Shown here: piece after piece, positions 18,967 through 29,904 of the stretch | Numbering within the stretch: the stretch's first letter is position 1 | How the letters are laid out: every line of letters starts with the position of its first letter | Assembly: GCA_029935405.1 (NCBI GenBank) | Contig: JAOZKH010000004.1 | Span: 5,299 to 52,033 of the forward strand | Length of the DNA: 46,735 nt | Direction of reading: 5' to 3' | From: Vallitaleaceae bacterium | GTDB taxonomy: Bacteria > Bacillota > Clostridia > Lachnospirales > Vallitaleaceae | Position numbers and translations under genes: made by a program | Notes under the pieces: generated by a model | Seen by the model: only the letters and a program-made list of their open reading frames with translations | Told to the model about the DNA's origin: nothing | The model's database searches: none

Positions 18967-20667
18967 TTGAAAAACAACAAGAGAATAACAACTAACAAAA
19001 CCAGTAATCTAAAATATCTAACATATTTTATGAGCTTGATTTTAACATTGACATTTTTTATGAATCAGCCCGTTATGGCGGCAGATCAAGTTGTCATCGA
19101 ATTAAATGGAGAGCTTATTACTTATGATGAAAACTATGGCTTTCCATTTATTGATGAGAATAGTCGAACACAGGTGCCTTTTAGATTGACAATGGAAAAA
19201 TTTGGAGCTACGGTTAGCTGGGATGGTGAAAACGCCATTGCAACAGCTGTGGTTGACGATATTCGGGTTGATGTTCCAATTGGAGAACAGTATATTCTTA
19301 GAAATGGCGAAAAAATATTAAACGATACAACTTCAAGAATTATTAATTCACGTACATATTTACCTATACGAATTGTTTTTGAAGCATTTGGAGCAGAAGT
19401 GGAATGGGACTATGATAATTATACAGTTAGTATAACCTATGAAGAGGATTTATTTACAAGAATACCTGATAAACTAGATTTAAGGGAGACAGATAGATTG
19501 CCACCTGTTAGAAATCAATTTGACACAGGAGCATGTTGGGCATTTGCATCTTACGGTGCGCTGGAATCCAAATTATTACCTGGTGAGGTGTGGGATTTTT
19601 CAGAAGATCATTTAAGTCTTGGTCATGGGTTCAACCTTGAACAAGCTGATGGCGGTAATGCTGCAATATCACTTAGTTATTTAACAAGATGGGCAGGGCC
19701 CGTTATTGAAGAGGAAGATCCCTTTAATGATGGAATTAATAATCCAGATGCAACAGTCGTGAAACATGTTCAAGAAGTTAGATTTATTCCTAATAAAGAT
19801 AAAACAGGGATTAAAGTTGCACTTATGAGTTATGGTCCAGTTCAAACATCTATTTATATTGATAATAGTACTATCGAAGAAACTAGTATATATTATAATT
19901 CTCTTGTAGCTGCTTATTATTATTTTGGAATAAAAGAATATAATCATGATGTTGTTATAGTTGGTTGGGATGATGAGTATTCTAAAGACAACTTTAAAAT
20001 AGAACCAGAAAATAATGGGGCATACATTGTAAGAAATTCATATGGTCCAGATTTTGGTGAAGATGGATATTTCTACATCTCTTATGAAGATATTAATGTG
20101 GGTCTTAATAATATTGTATTTACAAGAATAGATGAAGTAAATAATTATGATAAAATTTACCAGACAGATTTGTTAGGATATATAGGTAATATTGGTTACG
20201 GTGATGAAACAGCTTATTTTTCAAATGTATATGAAACAACGGAAAAGGAATTACTTGATGCTGTAAGTTTTTATGCAACTGATGAGAACACAACCTATGA
20301 AGTATATGTTGTGGAATCCTTTGATACAGTTGATGATTTTACCGAAATGAAATTAATAGAACGTGGAGGTTTTGAATTTGGTGGTTATTACACTATCGAT
20401 TTTGAAACACCAATTGTTGTGGATGGAAGGTTTGCAGTAGTAGTACGTATTACAACTCCTCAGAGTACATTCCCTGTTGCAGCAGAATTTTGGAGAGATG
20501 AAGAATGGTTAAATAATGTAAATATCAATGATGGAGAAGGTTATATGAGTTATGAGGGTAAGGATTGGGTTCGAACGGAACAAGTTATAAGTGCAAATAC
20601 TTGTCTAAAAGCTTTTACAAAAGATTTTGATATTACACTGATTGAAGAATCAATACCTGCAGAGTAA
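18967..20667 (+). CDS. Secreted papain-like (C1) cysteine protease with copper-amine-oxidase-N-like domain
   Basis: Signal peptide; VPFRLTMEKFGATVSWDG / LPIRIVFEAFGAEVEWDYD repeats; catalytic RNQFDTGACWAFAS, YNHDVVIVGWDD, VRNSYGPDFGEDGYFYISY; TTG start with RBS aaggag. Confidence 0.87.
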   Translation: MKNNKRITTNKTSNLKYLTYFMSLILTLTFFMNQPVMAADQVVIELNGELITYDENYGFPFIDENSRTQVPFRLTMEKFGATVSWDGENAIATAVVDDIRVDVPIGEQYILRNGEKILNDTTSRIINSRTYLPIRIVFEAFGAEVEWDYDNYTVSITYEEDLFTRIPDKLDLRETDRLPPVRNQFDTGACWAFASYGALESKLLPGEVWDFSEDHLSLGHGFNLEQADGGNAAISLSYLTRWAGPVIEEEDPFNDGINNPDATVVKHVQEVRFIPNKDKTGIKVALMSYGPVQTSIYIDNSTIEETSIYYNSLVAAYYYFGIKEYNHDVVIVGWDDEYSKDNFKIEPENNGAYIVRNSYGPDFGEDGYFYISYEDINVGLNNIVFTRIDEVNNYDKIYQTDLLGYIGNIGYGDETAYFSNVYETTEKELLDAVSFYATDENTTYEVYVVESFDTVDDFTEMKLIERGGFEFGGYYTIDFETPIVVDGRFAVVVRITTPQSTFPVAAEFWRDEEWLNNVNINDGEGYMSYEGKDWVRTEQVISANTCLKAFTKDFDITLIEESIPAE

Positions 20668-20691
20668 CTATGTATTAAGTAAGGGGATAGA

Positions 20692-21681
20692 ATGAATAAG
20701 CACTATAATATGATCATAGAAGCAGTTAAGAGACATAAAAAAATATTTATTCAACCACATAATATTCCTGATCCAGATGCTATAGCAAGTAGTTTCGGGC
20801 TTAAAAGTTATTTTGCTACTAAGGGAATTGAATCAGAAATAATTTATGTTGATTCAATTGAAAAAACTAATTCAAAAACTATGGTGGAAATATTTGATAT
20901 TGATATGACACTTAAAGAATCTACATCTCAGTTTTTGGAGGAAGACTTTATTATTCTAATTGATACACAGTTGAGTCATTCGAATGTAACAAATTTGAAG
21001 GCAGATAATATGGGGGTTATTGATCACCATAAATTTATGGGTACAGAAAATTATTCATTCATGGATATACGACCTGATTTAGGGGCTTGTTCCACAATTG
21101 TAGCATCATATTATAAAGAATCTAATATTGAGCCAGATACTAATGTGGCGACAGCGTTGTTATATGCAATTATGACAGATACGGATAATTTGGTTAGAAG
21201 TAATAATATTATGGATTTGGAAATGTTCTATTGGTTATACAAAATATCAGATCTTGATCGAATTAAACATTTAAGAATGAACGAAATTGGATTAGCTGAC
21301 TTGAAAGCTTATACAAGAGCGCTTCAAAATATTGAGATATATGATAGTGCTTGTTTTGTTGATATTGGTGATTGTAATGATTCGCTACTCGGTACAATTA
21401 GCGACATGGTTTTTACTATAGAAAATGTAGATATAATAGTGTCTTATGCTAAACGAAATGATGGTATTAAACTTTCGATTCGCAGTGGTGATAAGAATAT
21501 AAAAGCTAATGATTTGGTAGATTACATAATTGACAATAAAGGCGCAGGTGGTGGACATGATGAGATGGCAGGTGGTTTTATCAGCCAACAAGAAGTAGGA
21601 TTACTACAAAATAAAAATTTTGATACATATGTTAGATATAGAACGATTAAATTTATAGATTATAACTTTTCAGGCAAATAA
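20692..21681 (+). CDS. DHH/DHHA1 phosphoesterase (NrnA-like)
   Basis: QPHNIPDPDAIASSFGL; VIDHHKF; C-terminal GAGGGHDEMAGGFI. Confidence 0.88.
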   Translation: MNKHYNMIIEAVKRHKKIFIQPHNIPDPDAIASSFGLKSYFATKGIESEIIYVDSIEKTNSKTMVEIFDIDMTLKESTSQFLEEDFIILIDTQLSHSNVTNLKADNMGVIDHHKFMGTENYSFMDIRPDLGACSTIVASYYKESNIEPDTNVATALLYAIMTDTDNLVRSNNIMDLEMFYWLYKISDLDRIKHLRMNEIGLADLKAYTRALQNIEIYDSACFVDIGDCNDSLLGTISDMVFTIENVDIIVSYAKRNDGIKLSIRSGDKNIKANDLVDYIIDNKGAGGGHDEMAGGFISQQEVGLLQNKNFDTYVRYRTIKFIDYNFSGK

Positions 21682-21730
21682 TATAATTTTCTTATAAGAT
21701 TATAGATTTATAATAGTAGGGAGGACAATA

Positions 21731-22636
21731 ATGATAAAGGAAACTTTTTCTGTTACTGGAGCAGGTAATCAACAATTATATGTACGTCGTTATGAGGGAG
21801 ATAACAGTAAAAACGGAGTGATTCAAATCCTTCATGGCATGGCGGAATATGGGGACCGATATGATGGGTTTGCAGAATTTTTAACTAAACAAGGATATGT
21901 TGTATTTGTTCAAGATCATAGAAAACACGGTATGAGTATTAGTGGAAGTCAAAAAGTTGGATATTATACAGACGATACGTGGAAACAAATGGTTGAAGAT
22001 ATTGAGTTTGTTCAGAAATATATTTTGGAACGTGAAGCTGTTAATAAGGTATTAATGATAGGACATTCTATGGGATCATTTTTACTTAGAAATTACTTGA
22101 TTGATTTTGGCGAACATGTCAATAAAGCAATTATCATGGGAACAGGTGATACTGATGTTCTAAAATCGAAGATGGGTTTGTTACTTGCTAAAATTATTGG
22201 TAAGTTTTCAGGGCATAAGCCAAGTAAGTTCCTAAATGATTTATCAGTTGGAAACTTAAACAAAGCTTTTGAACCAGGAAAGACCGGTGTAGAATGGTTA
22301 TCAAGAGATGAAGCTATATCGTCTTGGTACGTTAAAAATCCACTTTGTGGATATTCATATACACCTAAATTCTATGAAGAACTCATTAAAGGGATTTTAT
22401 ATATTATTAAAAAGGATGTAATTATAAAAACACCTAAAATTCCATTATTATTTATTTCAGGAGCAATGGATCCTGTGGGAGATATGGGGATTGGAACAAC
22501 AAAAATTCATGATATATACAAAAGATTAGGTTACAACGTGGAACTTACATTATTTGAAGAAGCTCGCCATGAAATATTGAATGAGTTAAATAAAGAAGAA
22601 GTGTACAATCGTATTTTGACTTTTATAAAAGCATAA
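21731..22636 (+). CDS. Alpha/beta hydrolase (monoacylglycerol lipase-like)
   Basis: QILHGMAEYGDRYDGFAEFLTKQGYVVFVQDHRKHG; nucleophile elbow MIGHSMGSFL; C-terminal EARHEILNE. Confidence 0.9.
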   Translation: MIKETFSVTGAGNQQLYVRRYEGDNSKNGVIQILHGMAEYGDRYDGFAEFLTKQGYVVFVQDHRKHGMSISGSQKVGYYTDDTWKQMVEDIEFVQKYILEREAVNKVLMIGHSMGSFLLRNYLIDFGEHVNKAIIMGTGDTDVLKSKMGLLLAKIIGKFSGHKPSKFLNDLSVGNLNKAFEPGKTGVEWLSRDEAISSWYVKNPLCGYSYTPKFYEELIKGILYIIKKDVIIKTPKIPLLFISGAMDPVGDMGIGTTKIHDIYKRLGYNVELTLFEEARHEILNELNKEEVYNRILTFIKA

Positions 22637-22747
22637 AGTTCATAGGTTGTTAATAGGGATTAATCCTATTGACAACCTATTTATAATGAGTGATTTCCTG
22701 ATAGATTTATAAAGAATGATGCCATATAAGACTTAAATGAAGAAAGT

Positions 22748-23131
22748 GTGATTACTATTAAGCTAAAAAAAGGTGACTTACTAATCAGTGTTGTTATACT
22801 GCTTATGGCAGGTGTTTTTATGTTAATTAATTATAGTCGAGGACAAAGCGAAAGTGAACTTATAGTAGAGGTTAGAGTTGATGGTACTATAGTTGATGAG
22901 TTTTCTCTGCATGAAAATATTACTAAAGAGTATTCTACAAAATATGGTAGCAATACATTGATTATAGAAGATGGTAAAATATATATTTCTTCTTCCGACT
23001 GTAATGATCAGATATGCGTAGATACCAAAGCAGGTAGTTTAAATGGTGATGCAATTGTATGCGTTCCTAATCGATTCACAGTTGAAGTGATTGGTGATAA
23101 GGGAGGCGATGTTGATGCGATTGCTCAGTAA
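22748..23131 (+). CDS. NusG domain II-containing protein
   Basis: N-terminal TM; DGKIYISSSDCNDQICVDTKAGSLNGDAIVCVPNRFTVEVIG. Confidence 0.83.
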   Translation: MITIKLKKGDLLISVVILLMAGVFMLINYSRGQSESELIVEVRVDGTIVDEFSLHENITKEYSTKYGSNTLIIEDGKIYISSSDCNDQICVDTKAGSLNGDAIVCVPNRFTVEVIGDKGGDVDAIAQ

Positions 23132-23627
23132 AACTAGAGAGATGGTATTCTTAAGTTTGCTAATAGCTATGGCCATTGTTCTTAGTTATTTTGAACGATT
23201 TATTCCATTTTCTTGGAATATCCCAGGAATGAAATTAGGTTTAGCAAACGTGATAACAATAGCTGCATTTTACTTTTTTAATAAAAAGAAAGTGTTTGCA
23301 ATCGTAGTGATTAGAGTGGTTTTGACTTCTCTTCTTGTAGGCAGTGTAATGAGTTTCTTTTATAGTCTTTTAGGTGGACTACTTAGTTTTATAGGTATGG
23401 CGATTATACATCAATTCTTTTATAAATGGGTCAGTCCGATTGGTATTAGTATTGTAGGAGCAGTGCTTCATAATATAGGACAACTAATTGTTCTTACAAT
23501 TGTAGCTAGGAGTGTAACAATCGCTTTTAGTTATGCACCTTTTATCATAATTGCTGGAGTGGCTACTGGATTATTTGTTGGAGTAACAGCTGGGTTTTTT
23601 ATTCGAAGTATACCAATACAGCAATAA
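23115..23627 (+). CDS. Gx transporter family protein (HepPPS component I-like); start refined from 23091
   Basis: Multi-TM; MKLGLANVITIAAFYFF; RBS aagggagg; overlaps upstream CDS. Confidence 0.8.
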   Translation: MRLLSKTREMVFLSLLIAMAIVLSYFERFIPFSWNIPGMKLGLANVITIAAFYFFNKKKVFAIVVIRVVLTSLLVGSVMSFFYSLLGGLLSFIGMAIIHQFFYKWVSPIGISIVGAVLHNIGQLIVLTIVARSVTIAFSYAPFIIIAGVATGLFVGVTAGFFIRSIPIQQ

Positions 23628-23635
23628 CTTATTTT

Positions 23636-23652
23636 TTTACACTTTTATTACA
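23636..23652 (-). promoter_or_regulatory. WalR-type box TGTAAT-aaaag-TGTAAA (minus strand)
   Basis: Plus strand TTTACA-ctttt-ATTACA; about 27 bp upstream of a TATAAT (23679-23684) before the amidase gene. Confidence 0.6.
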
Positions 23653-23755
23653 ATACCCCTAAAATGCTAAAAATATTGTATAATAATACCGAAATACAAT
23701 TATGATGCAATAAAATAAATATAGTAATAAGTTTTCAAAAGGAGATATAGTAAAT

Positions 23756-26029
23756 ATGTTAAATTTGATAAAACATTCATATAAAAGAATAATCTGTTTA
23801 GGAGTCACAGTAGTGATGGCCTTGAATATTGGGGTGGTACAAGTTGATGCTGGTGATTACACAGATAATTTAGTAATTAAATATAACGAAGGCATCTATA
23901 AGTACCAAGAAAGACTTATAACAATCGATATTGATGGTGTACAATTGCAAACGGGAGATATGCCTGCAGTTCTAATTAATAATACAACGATGGTTCCGGT
24001 TAGGGAAGTTTTTGAAAGTGATGCTATTAATGCTGTCGTAAATTGGAATGGAACAACTAATCAAGTGTTTATTTCCTATGAGGACAAATTTATTGTACTG
24101 AAAATTGATTCAAAAATTGCATATATTAACAATGAGCCTTTTGAGTTATCAGTGCCTGCGATGTTAATTCAGGATATGTCTAAAACATATCCTAAAACTA
24201 TGATTCCACTTCGTTTTGTATCTGAAGCACTAGGATTTGATGTTCAATGGCTTGGTGAAAGTTTTACAGCAGCAATAGATACAAGGAAAAATATTGCTAG
24301 TACACCAGATGATAGTGATATAACTAAAGATAATTCTATCGTGTCAGGAGAGCAGTTAGATAGACTAGAAGGAACAAAAGCTAACAGACCTTTACCAACA
24401 GCACTTCTTAGCAATCCGGTAGTATTTAGCGCGTTAGGAGATATTGATGAAGAAATCGATGCTGATTATTTTGATGTGGAAATCAAGGCCATGGATTTAG
24501 ATACTGTAATGATTGATGACATTGATTATGTGGAGAGTGACGGCAAAATAGGCTTTTCAATCGAAGCAACAGATAAGATTTCAAATGTTGACACTTTCGT
24601 TTGGAACGGCAAATTTATTATTGAAATATATAATTCGAGTTTAAACCTTAATTCTAACACCATTGATTACAATAATAATCCTATCGTTACAGCTATCCGT
24701 AGCGGAGAACATGTTAATGATGAAGGAGTTGCTTATTCAAAGATTGTTTTCGATTTAAAAACTTCAGGATATAAATTTAACGTTAAACTAAGTGATGATA
24801 GAACTAAACTCGAAGTTGAGGCAGTTAATAATTCTATATACAAGATTAAGCTAGGGCAAAACACAACAGGCGATTATATTGATATAACAGGTGTTAATGC
24901 AACAGTTGTTGAAGTATTTAGACTTAGTAATCCTACAAGAATAGTTTTTGATATGCCTAATACAAAAACTATGTTAGGTTACAATGAAAGTGTTGCAAAT
25001 GGACAATATGTTACAGCTATAAGAACTGCACAATTTGAGGCAACTACAGCTAGAATTGTTGTTGAAACAGATGGGCAACCGGATTATCAGGTTATTGAAT
25101 CAAGTGAAGGCGTTACAAGAATTCAAATTCTTGAACCAACTTATGAAAATATTACATATGATCATACAGAGGATATACCAACAATTGTAATTGATAAAGA
25201 TGATACATTGACTATTGATAATATCAAATACGAAGATAACTATTTAAATAGAGAATATATTATTACAATACCAGGCGATTTTACCAGCCACTTTGGTAGT
25301 GGAAATGTTCAAATAAATGACGCTATAATTGATAATATATCAGTAAAATTAGATAATGAAGGTAATACAAAGCTAGTTGTTAAAGCAAAAACAATTAGAG
25401 AATTTAGGGTAGAAGAAACGAATAAAGGCTTGGCAATAAAAGTTTATAAGCCTTCTGAACTATTTTCAAAAGTAATAGTGGTTGATGCAGGTCATGGAGG
25501 TGATGATCCAGGTGCAATAATAGGTTCGTTTTATGAAAAAGATACAACTCTTGGTGTTACACAAGAACTTGAAAAACTACTTGATCAAGATCCTACTATA
25601 AAAGTTTATTATACTAGACTTACTGATTCAAGACCGTCATTGTATGAACGAACAGATTTAGCCAATGAAGTTGAAGCGGACTTTTTCTTAAGTATTCACA
25701 TTAATTCATTTACTAGTAACTTTAACGGTGTTGAAACATTATTCTTACCAGGTCCAAATACTAGTAAACTAAACTCTTTTGAATTGGCAGCAATATTCCA
25801 AGAAGTATTTTCAGCAAATGTTGAAATAGCAAATTATAAAGCAAAAGAAAGAGATAACCTACATGTACTAAATGCAACAGATATGCCAGCGATAATACTT
25901 GAGATGGGATACCTATCTAATGAATATGATCGTGCTTATTTGACTAATCTAGATTATTATGATGACCTTGCAAGGGCAATACTTATGGCAATTAATGAAA
26001 CATTTAGCAAACATCCTACAGGTAGATAA
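23756..26029 (+). CDS. N-acetylmuramoyl-L-alanine amidase (copper-amine-oxidase-N-like, AMIN, Amidase_3)
   Basis: MVPVREVFESDAINAVVNW; AMIN-like repeats; VVDAGHGGDDPGAI...FFLSIHINSF...AIILEMGYLSNEYD. Confidence 0.93.
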   Translation: MLNLIKHSYKRIICLGVTVVMALNIGVVQVDAGDYTDNLVIKYNEGIYKYQERLITIDIDGVQLQTGDMPAVLINNTTMVPVREVFESDAINAVVNWNGTTNQVFISYEDKFIVLKIDSKIAYINNEPFELSVPAMLIQDMSKTYPKTMIPLRFVSEALGFDVQWLGESFTAAIDTRKNIASTPDDSDITKDNSIVSGEQLDRLEGTKANRPLPTALLSNPVVFSALGDIDEEIDADYFDVEIKAMDLDTVMIDDIDYVESDGKIGFSIEATDKISNVDTFVWNGKFIIEIYNSSLNLNSNTIDYNNNPIVTAIRSGEHVNDEGVAYSKIVFDLKTSGYKFNVKLSDDRTKLEVEAVNNSIYKIKLGQNTTGDYIDITGVNATVVEVFRLSNPTRIVFDMPNTKTMLGYNESVANGQYVTAIRTAQFEATTARIVVETDGQPDYQVIESSEGVTRIQILEPTYENITYDHTEDIPTIVIDKDDTLTIDNIKYEDNYLNREYIITIPGDFTSHFGSGNVQINDAIIDNISVKLDNEGNTKLVVKAKTIREFRVEETNKGLAIKVYKPSELFSKVIVVDAGHGGDDPGAIIGSFYEKDTTLGVTQELEKLLDQDPTIKVYYTRLTDSRPSLYERTDLANEVEADFFLSIHINSFTSNFNGVETLFLPGPNTSKLNSFELAAIFQEVFSANVEIANYKAKERDNLHVLNATDMPAIILEMGYLSNEYDRAYLTNLDYYDDLARAILMAINETFSKHPTGR

Positions 26030-26031
26030 CA

Positions 26032-26823
26032 ATGAAGATATCAGAAAAAATGTTATATCAAGACCTTAAAGAAATGGGATTTGAAGTTGTAAAACTTTAT
26101 GATTTAATAGATTCAACAAACCTTGAAGCTAAGAGACTTGCAGATAGTTTTAAAGGTAATGGGTTGCTTGTAGCAAAGAAACAAGTACTAGGAAAGGGTA
26201 GACGCGGCAGAGTATGGATATCACCTAAAGGTGGTGTTTATATGAGCATAATTATAAGGCCTGATATTTCGCCTGCTTTGGCTTCTATGATTACACTTCT
26301 AGCTGGTTTAGCAGTTACTAATACGATTATTGATTTATATAAGGTTAATGCAGCAATAAAATGGCCAAATGATGTTGTAATTGAAGGTAAAAAAGTAGCA
26401 GGAATTTTAACCGAGCTAAGCAGTGAGATTGATATGGTTAATTATGTTGTTGTTGGTATAGGTATCAATACAAGTCAACACGAGTTTCCTGATGAGATTA
26501 AAGATACAGCAACGTCACTTATTCTTGAAACGCAAAAAGCAATTAATCAACATGAATTTATTATCGAAATAATTAGATGTTTTAATAAATATATGAAACA
26601 GTTTGTTGTGACTAAAAATCTCCAATTTGTTAGAGATGAGTATCAGGACTTGTGTGTAAACATAGGTAGTGATCTTAGAATTGAATTACATAAAAAAAGT
26701 TGTGTATGTAAAGGTATAGGTATCTCTGAAACAGGAGGTTTGCTAATTCAAAAAGAAACTGGTGACGTTATAGAAATAAAAACAGGAGAGGCTTCAGTTA
26801 GAGGGATTTATGGATATGTATAA
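26032..26823 (+). CDS. birA: Biotin--[acetyl-CoA-carboxylase] ligase
   Basis: STNLEAKRLA; GKGRRGRVWISPKGGVYMSII; IKWPNDVVIEGKKVAGILTE; VVGIGIN; no clear N-terminal HTH. Confidence 0.92.
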   Translation: MKISEKMLYQDLKEMGFEVVKLYDLIDSTNLEAKRLADSFKGNGLLVAKKQVLGKGRRGRVWISPKGGVYMSIIIRPDISPALASMITLLAGLAVTNTIIDLYKVNAAIKWPNDVVIEGKKVAGILTELSSEIDMVNYVVVGIGINTSQHEFPDEIKDTATSLILETQKAINQHEFIIEIIRCFNKYMKQFVVTKNLQFVRDEYQDLCVNIGSDLRIELHKKSCVCKGIGISETGGLLIQKETGDVIEIKTGEASVRGIYGYV

Positions 26824-26866
26824 CTATTAAGGTAGCAGATAAATAGATTAAGATAGAAGGGGAACT

Positions 26867-27214
26867 ATGAAAAATATTTTTAAAGGATTGGAAAATCAAG
26901 ATTATAGTGAAGGCATTATTCTTGCTGTATCTAATAAATACGCGAAACTATATTACTTTAATGAGGATTTTGAGAAAATTCCAGAAGTTGTTCAACGCGA
27001 ATTACAGGTACTACTTGTAATGCATACAGAAGAAATTGGGGGAATTATCGCAATAGGATTTGATACAGAAGGACAATTATATATTGAATCGACTGCCAAT
27101 GAATTAGATGCATCTTACGATGAAATAGGATCGCATCTAAAGATTAGGGAGTATCAGCGTAATAAAAAAGAATTGTTTGCATCCCTTGAAGCGTTCTATA
27201 ATGAATTTTTTTAG
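26867..27214 (+). CDS. Small uncharacterised protein (DUF6145-like)
   Basis: 115 aa, RBS ggggaac; position between birA and ECF S component. Confidence 0.6.
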   Translation: MKNIFKGLENQDYSEGIILAVSNKYAKLYYFNEDFEKIPEVVQRELQVLLVMHTEEIGGIIAIGFDTEGQLYIESTANELDASYDEIGSHLKIREYQRNKKELFASLEAFYNEFF

Positions 27215-27305
27215 AGTTGCATTATATGTATGATTTGATATAATATCAATGTAACTAAATTTTATATGTCTTGTATCCATTACGGAACGAGAACGGAGGA
27301 AAATT

Positions 27306-27953
27306 ATGAATACATCTTTAAGAACTAGACGTCTAACATTTATGGGCGTTATGCTTGCTGTTACTATCATTCTTGACATGACACCACTTGGAGCTATTCC
27401 ACTTGGAACTGTTAGTGCAACTATTACCCATATTCCAACAATAATTACAGGTATTATTCTTGGACCAATTGCAGGACTTATTATGGGAACTGCCTTTGGT
27501 ATTATTTCGTTACTTCACGCTTTAATGCGTCCAGTGACATTTCTTGATCCACTATTTGTTAATCCGTTATTGTCAGTACTTCCACGTATGATGATTGGAG
27601 TGGTTTCCTATTATGCATATACAGGAACTAGAAAACTTCTTGGATCAATTAAACCAAATAATCAGCTACAAAATACAATTAGCGCAGCTGTAGGTGGAGC
27701 GTTTGGATCTATGACAAACACTGTATTAGTATTATCTATGATGTATATTATCTATGCGCGTCGTATCTTGCAAGGATTTATTGATGCGGGATGGTTTGGC
27801 TCTGATGCTGTTTTAGGTGACTTACGGGGTTGGATAATTGGGATTATAACAAGTAATGCATTATTAGAAGCGGCAGTAGCTACTCTTTTGACTACAGCAA
27901 TTGTTGTTGCGTATAAAAAAGTATTTGGTAATTCTTTAGAAGGGCGTTCATAG
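27306..27953 (+). CDS. ECF transporter S component (possibly pantothenate, by adjacency to coaX)
   Basis: Multi-TM; RRLTFMGVMLAVTIILDMTPLGAIPLG; next gene coaX. Confidence 0.8.
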   Translation: MNTSLRTRRLTFMGVMLAVTIILDMTPLGAIPLGTVSATITHIPTIITGIILGPIAGLIMGTAFGIISLLHALMRPVTFLDPLFVNPLLSVLPRMMIGVVSYYAYTGTRKLLGSIKPNNQLQNTISAAVGGAFGSMTNTVLVLSMMYIIYARRILQGFIDAGWFGSDAVLGDLRGWIIGIITSNALLEAAVATLLTTAIVVAYKKVFGNSLEGRS

Positions 27954-27995
27954 AGGCGCCCATATGAATAATTATAGAAAAAGGAGAGCTAAGCT

Positions 27996-28760
27996 ATGTT
28001 GTTAGCAATTGATATTGGAAATACAAATATTACAATTGGTGTGTTTAAAGGGGATGTAATTGATAACAGATTTAGAATGCGTACTAAGACTGAAAAAACG
28101 TCAGATGAATACGGATTATTTATTGTTACATTGCTTAGAGAAAAAGGTGTTAATCCTAAGGAAATTAAAGCGGTAATAATATCTAGTGTAGTTCCAGATA
28201 TTATGTATTCTTTTGTTAGTGGAATTAATAAATACCTTGATAAGGAACCGATGATTGTTGGGCCAGGAATTAAAACTGGTATATCTATACATACAGATAA
28301 CCCTAGTGAAGTTGGAGCAGATAGAATAGTAGATGCAGTTGGTGCCTATAATGATTATGAAGGAAATCTGATAGTTATGGATTTTGGAACAGCTACAACT
28401 ATTGACTTAATTACAGATAAAGGTGTTTTTGAAGCGGCAATTACAGTTCCAGGAATAAAAATCAGTGCAGATGCATTGTGGAAAAAAGCGGCAAAGCTTC
28501 CCGAAATTGAAATCAAAAAACCAAAAAGTATATTAGGTAAGAATACGGTACAAAGTATGCAGGCAGGTTTAGTATATGGGTACATAGGTCAAATTGAATA
28601 TATAATCAAAAAAATAAAAAATGAGTACGGTAAAGAAGCAACAGTAATTGCAACCGGTGGGCTAGGTAGAATTGTTGTGGAATCTATAGAGAATGTGATT
28701 TATGACCCTGACCTTACACTAAAAGGACTTAAATATATTTTTGATAAGAATAGTGGTTAA
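27996..28760 (+). CDS. coaX: Type III pantothenate kinase
   Basis: [42 protein letters not shown]. Confidence 0.95.
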   Translation: MLLAIDIGNTNITIGVFKGDVIDNRFRMRTKTEKTSDEYGLFIVTLLREKGVNPKEIKAVIISSVVPDIMYSFVSGINKYLDKEPMIVGPGIKTGISIHTDNPSEVGADRIVDAVGAYNDYEGNLIVMDFGTATTIDLITDKGVFEAAITVPGIKISADALWKKAAKLPEIEIKKPKSILGKNTVQSMQAGLVYGYIGQIEYIIKKIKNEYGKEATVIATGGLGRIVVESIENVIYDPDLTLKGLKYIFDKNSG

Positions 28761-28768
28761 GGAGTATT

Positions 28769-29725
28769 ATGAAATACGGAGATACTGATTTAAAATATGG
28801 TTTGTTTTTGGGACCGATGGCAGGAGTCACAGATATGGTGTATCGCCAACTGTGTCAGGAACAAGGTTGCGAAGTAACCTATACCGAAATGGTCAGTGCT
28901 AAAGCTATATATTATAATAATAAGAAGACGAGTACATTATTAGCAATTGATGATGCAGAATTTAATGTAGGGGTACAGTTGTTTGGAAGAGAGCCTGAAT
29001 TAATGGCTGAGATGATTAAGAAAATTGACAATGATAAAATAACTTCTTATGATGTGAATATGGGTTGTCCTGTTCCAAAGATTGTAAATAACGGTGAAGG
29101 CTCAGCGTTAATGAAAGAGCCTTTATTAATTGGAAAAATAGTGGAAGCTTTAGTTAGAGTCACAAATAAACCGATATCAATTAAAATAAGGTCAGGTTTT
29201 AATGACGAAAGTCTTAACGCTGTTGAGGTTGCACATATAGCACAAGAATCAGGAGCTACCCATGTTGCCATACACGGTCGTACGAGAGAACAATATTATT
29301 CTGGAAAAGCAAATTGGGACATTATTAAAACTGTCAAAGAAGCAGTTACAATTCCAATTATCGGAAACGGTGATGTAGAATGTGGAGAAGATATTCAGAA
29401 AATTATTAAGTATACAAATTGTGATGGTGTTATGATTGGTCGAGGCGCAATGGGAAATCCGTGGATTTTTAAAGAATTAATATATGCTCTTGAAGGAAAA
29501 GAATATACTAGACCAACTACAAAAGAAATTGTAGATACAATTTATCGTCATGGAAATATGTTAGTTGACCATAAAGGTGAGTACATTGCCATGCGGGAAA
29601 TGCGTAAACATGTCTCTTGGTATACAAGAGGTCTTACTAATGCCACTAGACTTAGAAATGATATTAATAGAGTGGAAACAATCGAAGATTTAACTGTATT
29701 AATCAATCAATTTTTAATTGTATAG
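28769..29725 (+). CDS. dusB: tRNA-dihydrouridine synthase
   Basis: LGPMAGVTDMVYRQLC; DVNMGCPVPKIVNNGEGSALM; HGRTREQYYSGKANWD. Confidence 0.92.
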   Translation: MKYGDTDLKYGLFLGPMAGVTDMVYRQLCQEQGCEVTYTEMVSAKAIYYNNKKTSTLLAIDDAEFNVGVQLFGREPELMAEMIKKIDNDKITSYDVNMGCPVPKIVNNGEGSALMKEPLLIGKIVEALVRVTNKPISIKIRSGFNDESLNAVEVAHIAQESGATHVAIHGRTREQYYSGKANWDIIKTVKEAVTIPIIGNGDVECGEDIQKIIKYTNCDGVMIGRGAMGNPWIFKELIYALEGKEYTRPTTKEIVDTIYRHGNMLVDHKGEYIAMREMRKHVSWYTRGLTNATRLRNDINRVETIEDLTVLINQFLIV

Positions 29726-29791
29726 TAATAACCATACATAAATGATTGTGTAAAAAGGTATAAAAAGTTAAGCAAATTGAGGGGTTGTTTG

Positions 29792-29820
29792 TTGACATTA
29801 TATAGAGATTACGATATAAT
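29792..29820 (+). promoter_or_regulatory. Consensus sigma-A promoter for greA-lysS
   Basis: TTGACA-17 nt-TATAAT exact. Confidence 0.85.
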
Positions 29821-29904
29821 CATTTAAAATATTAGATTGCTGTAAATTCACGCTTACCTATAGTTAGGCGTGTTTTATACTACAGGAAAGATGAGGTATG
29901 ACTG

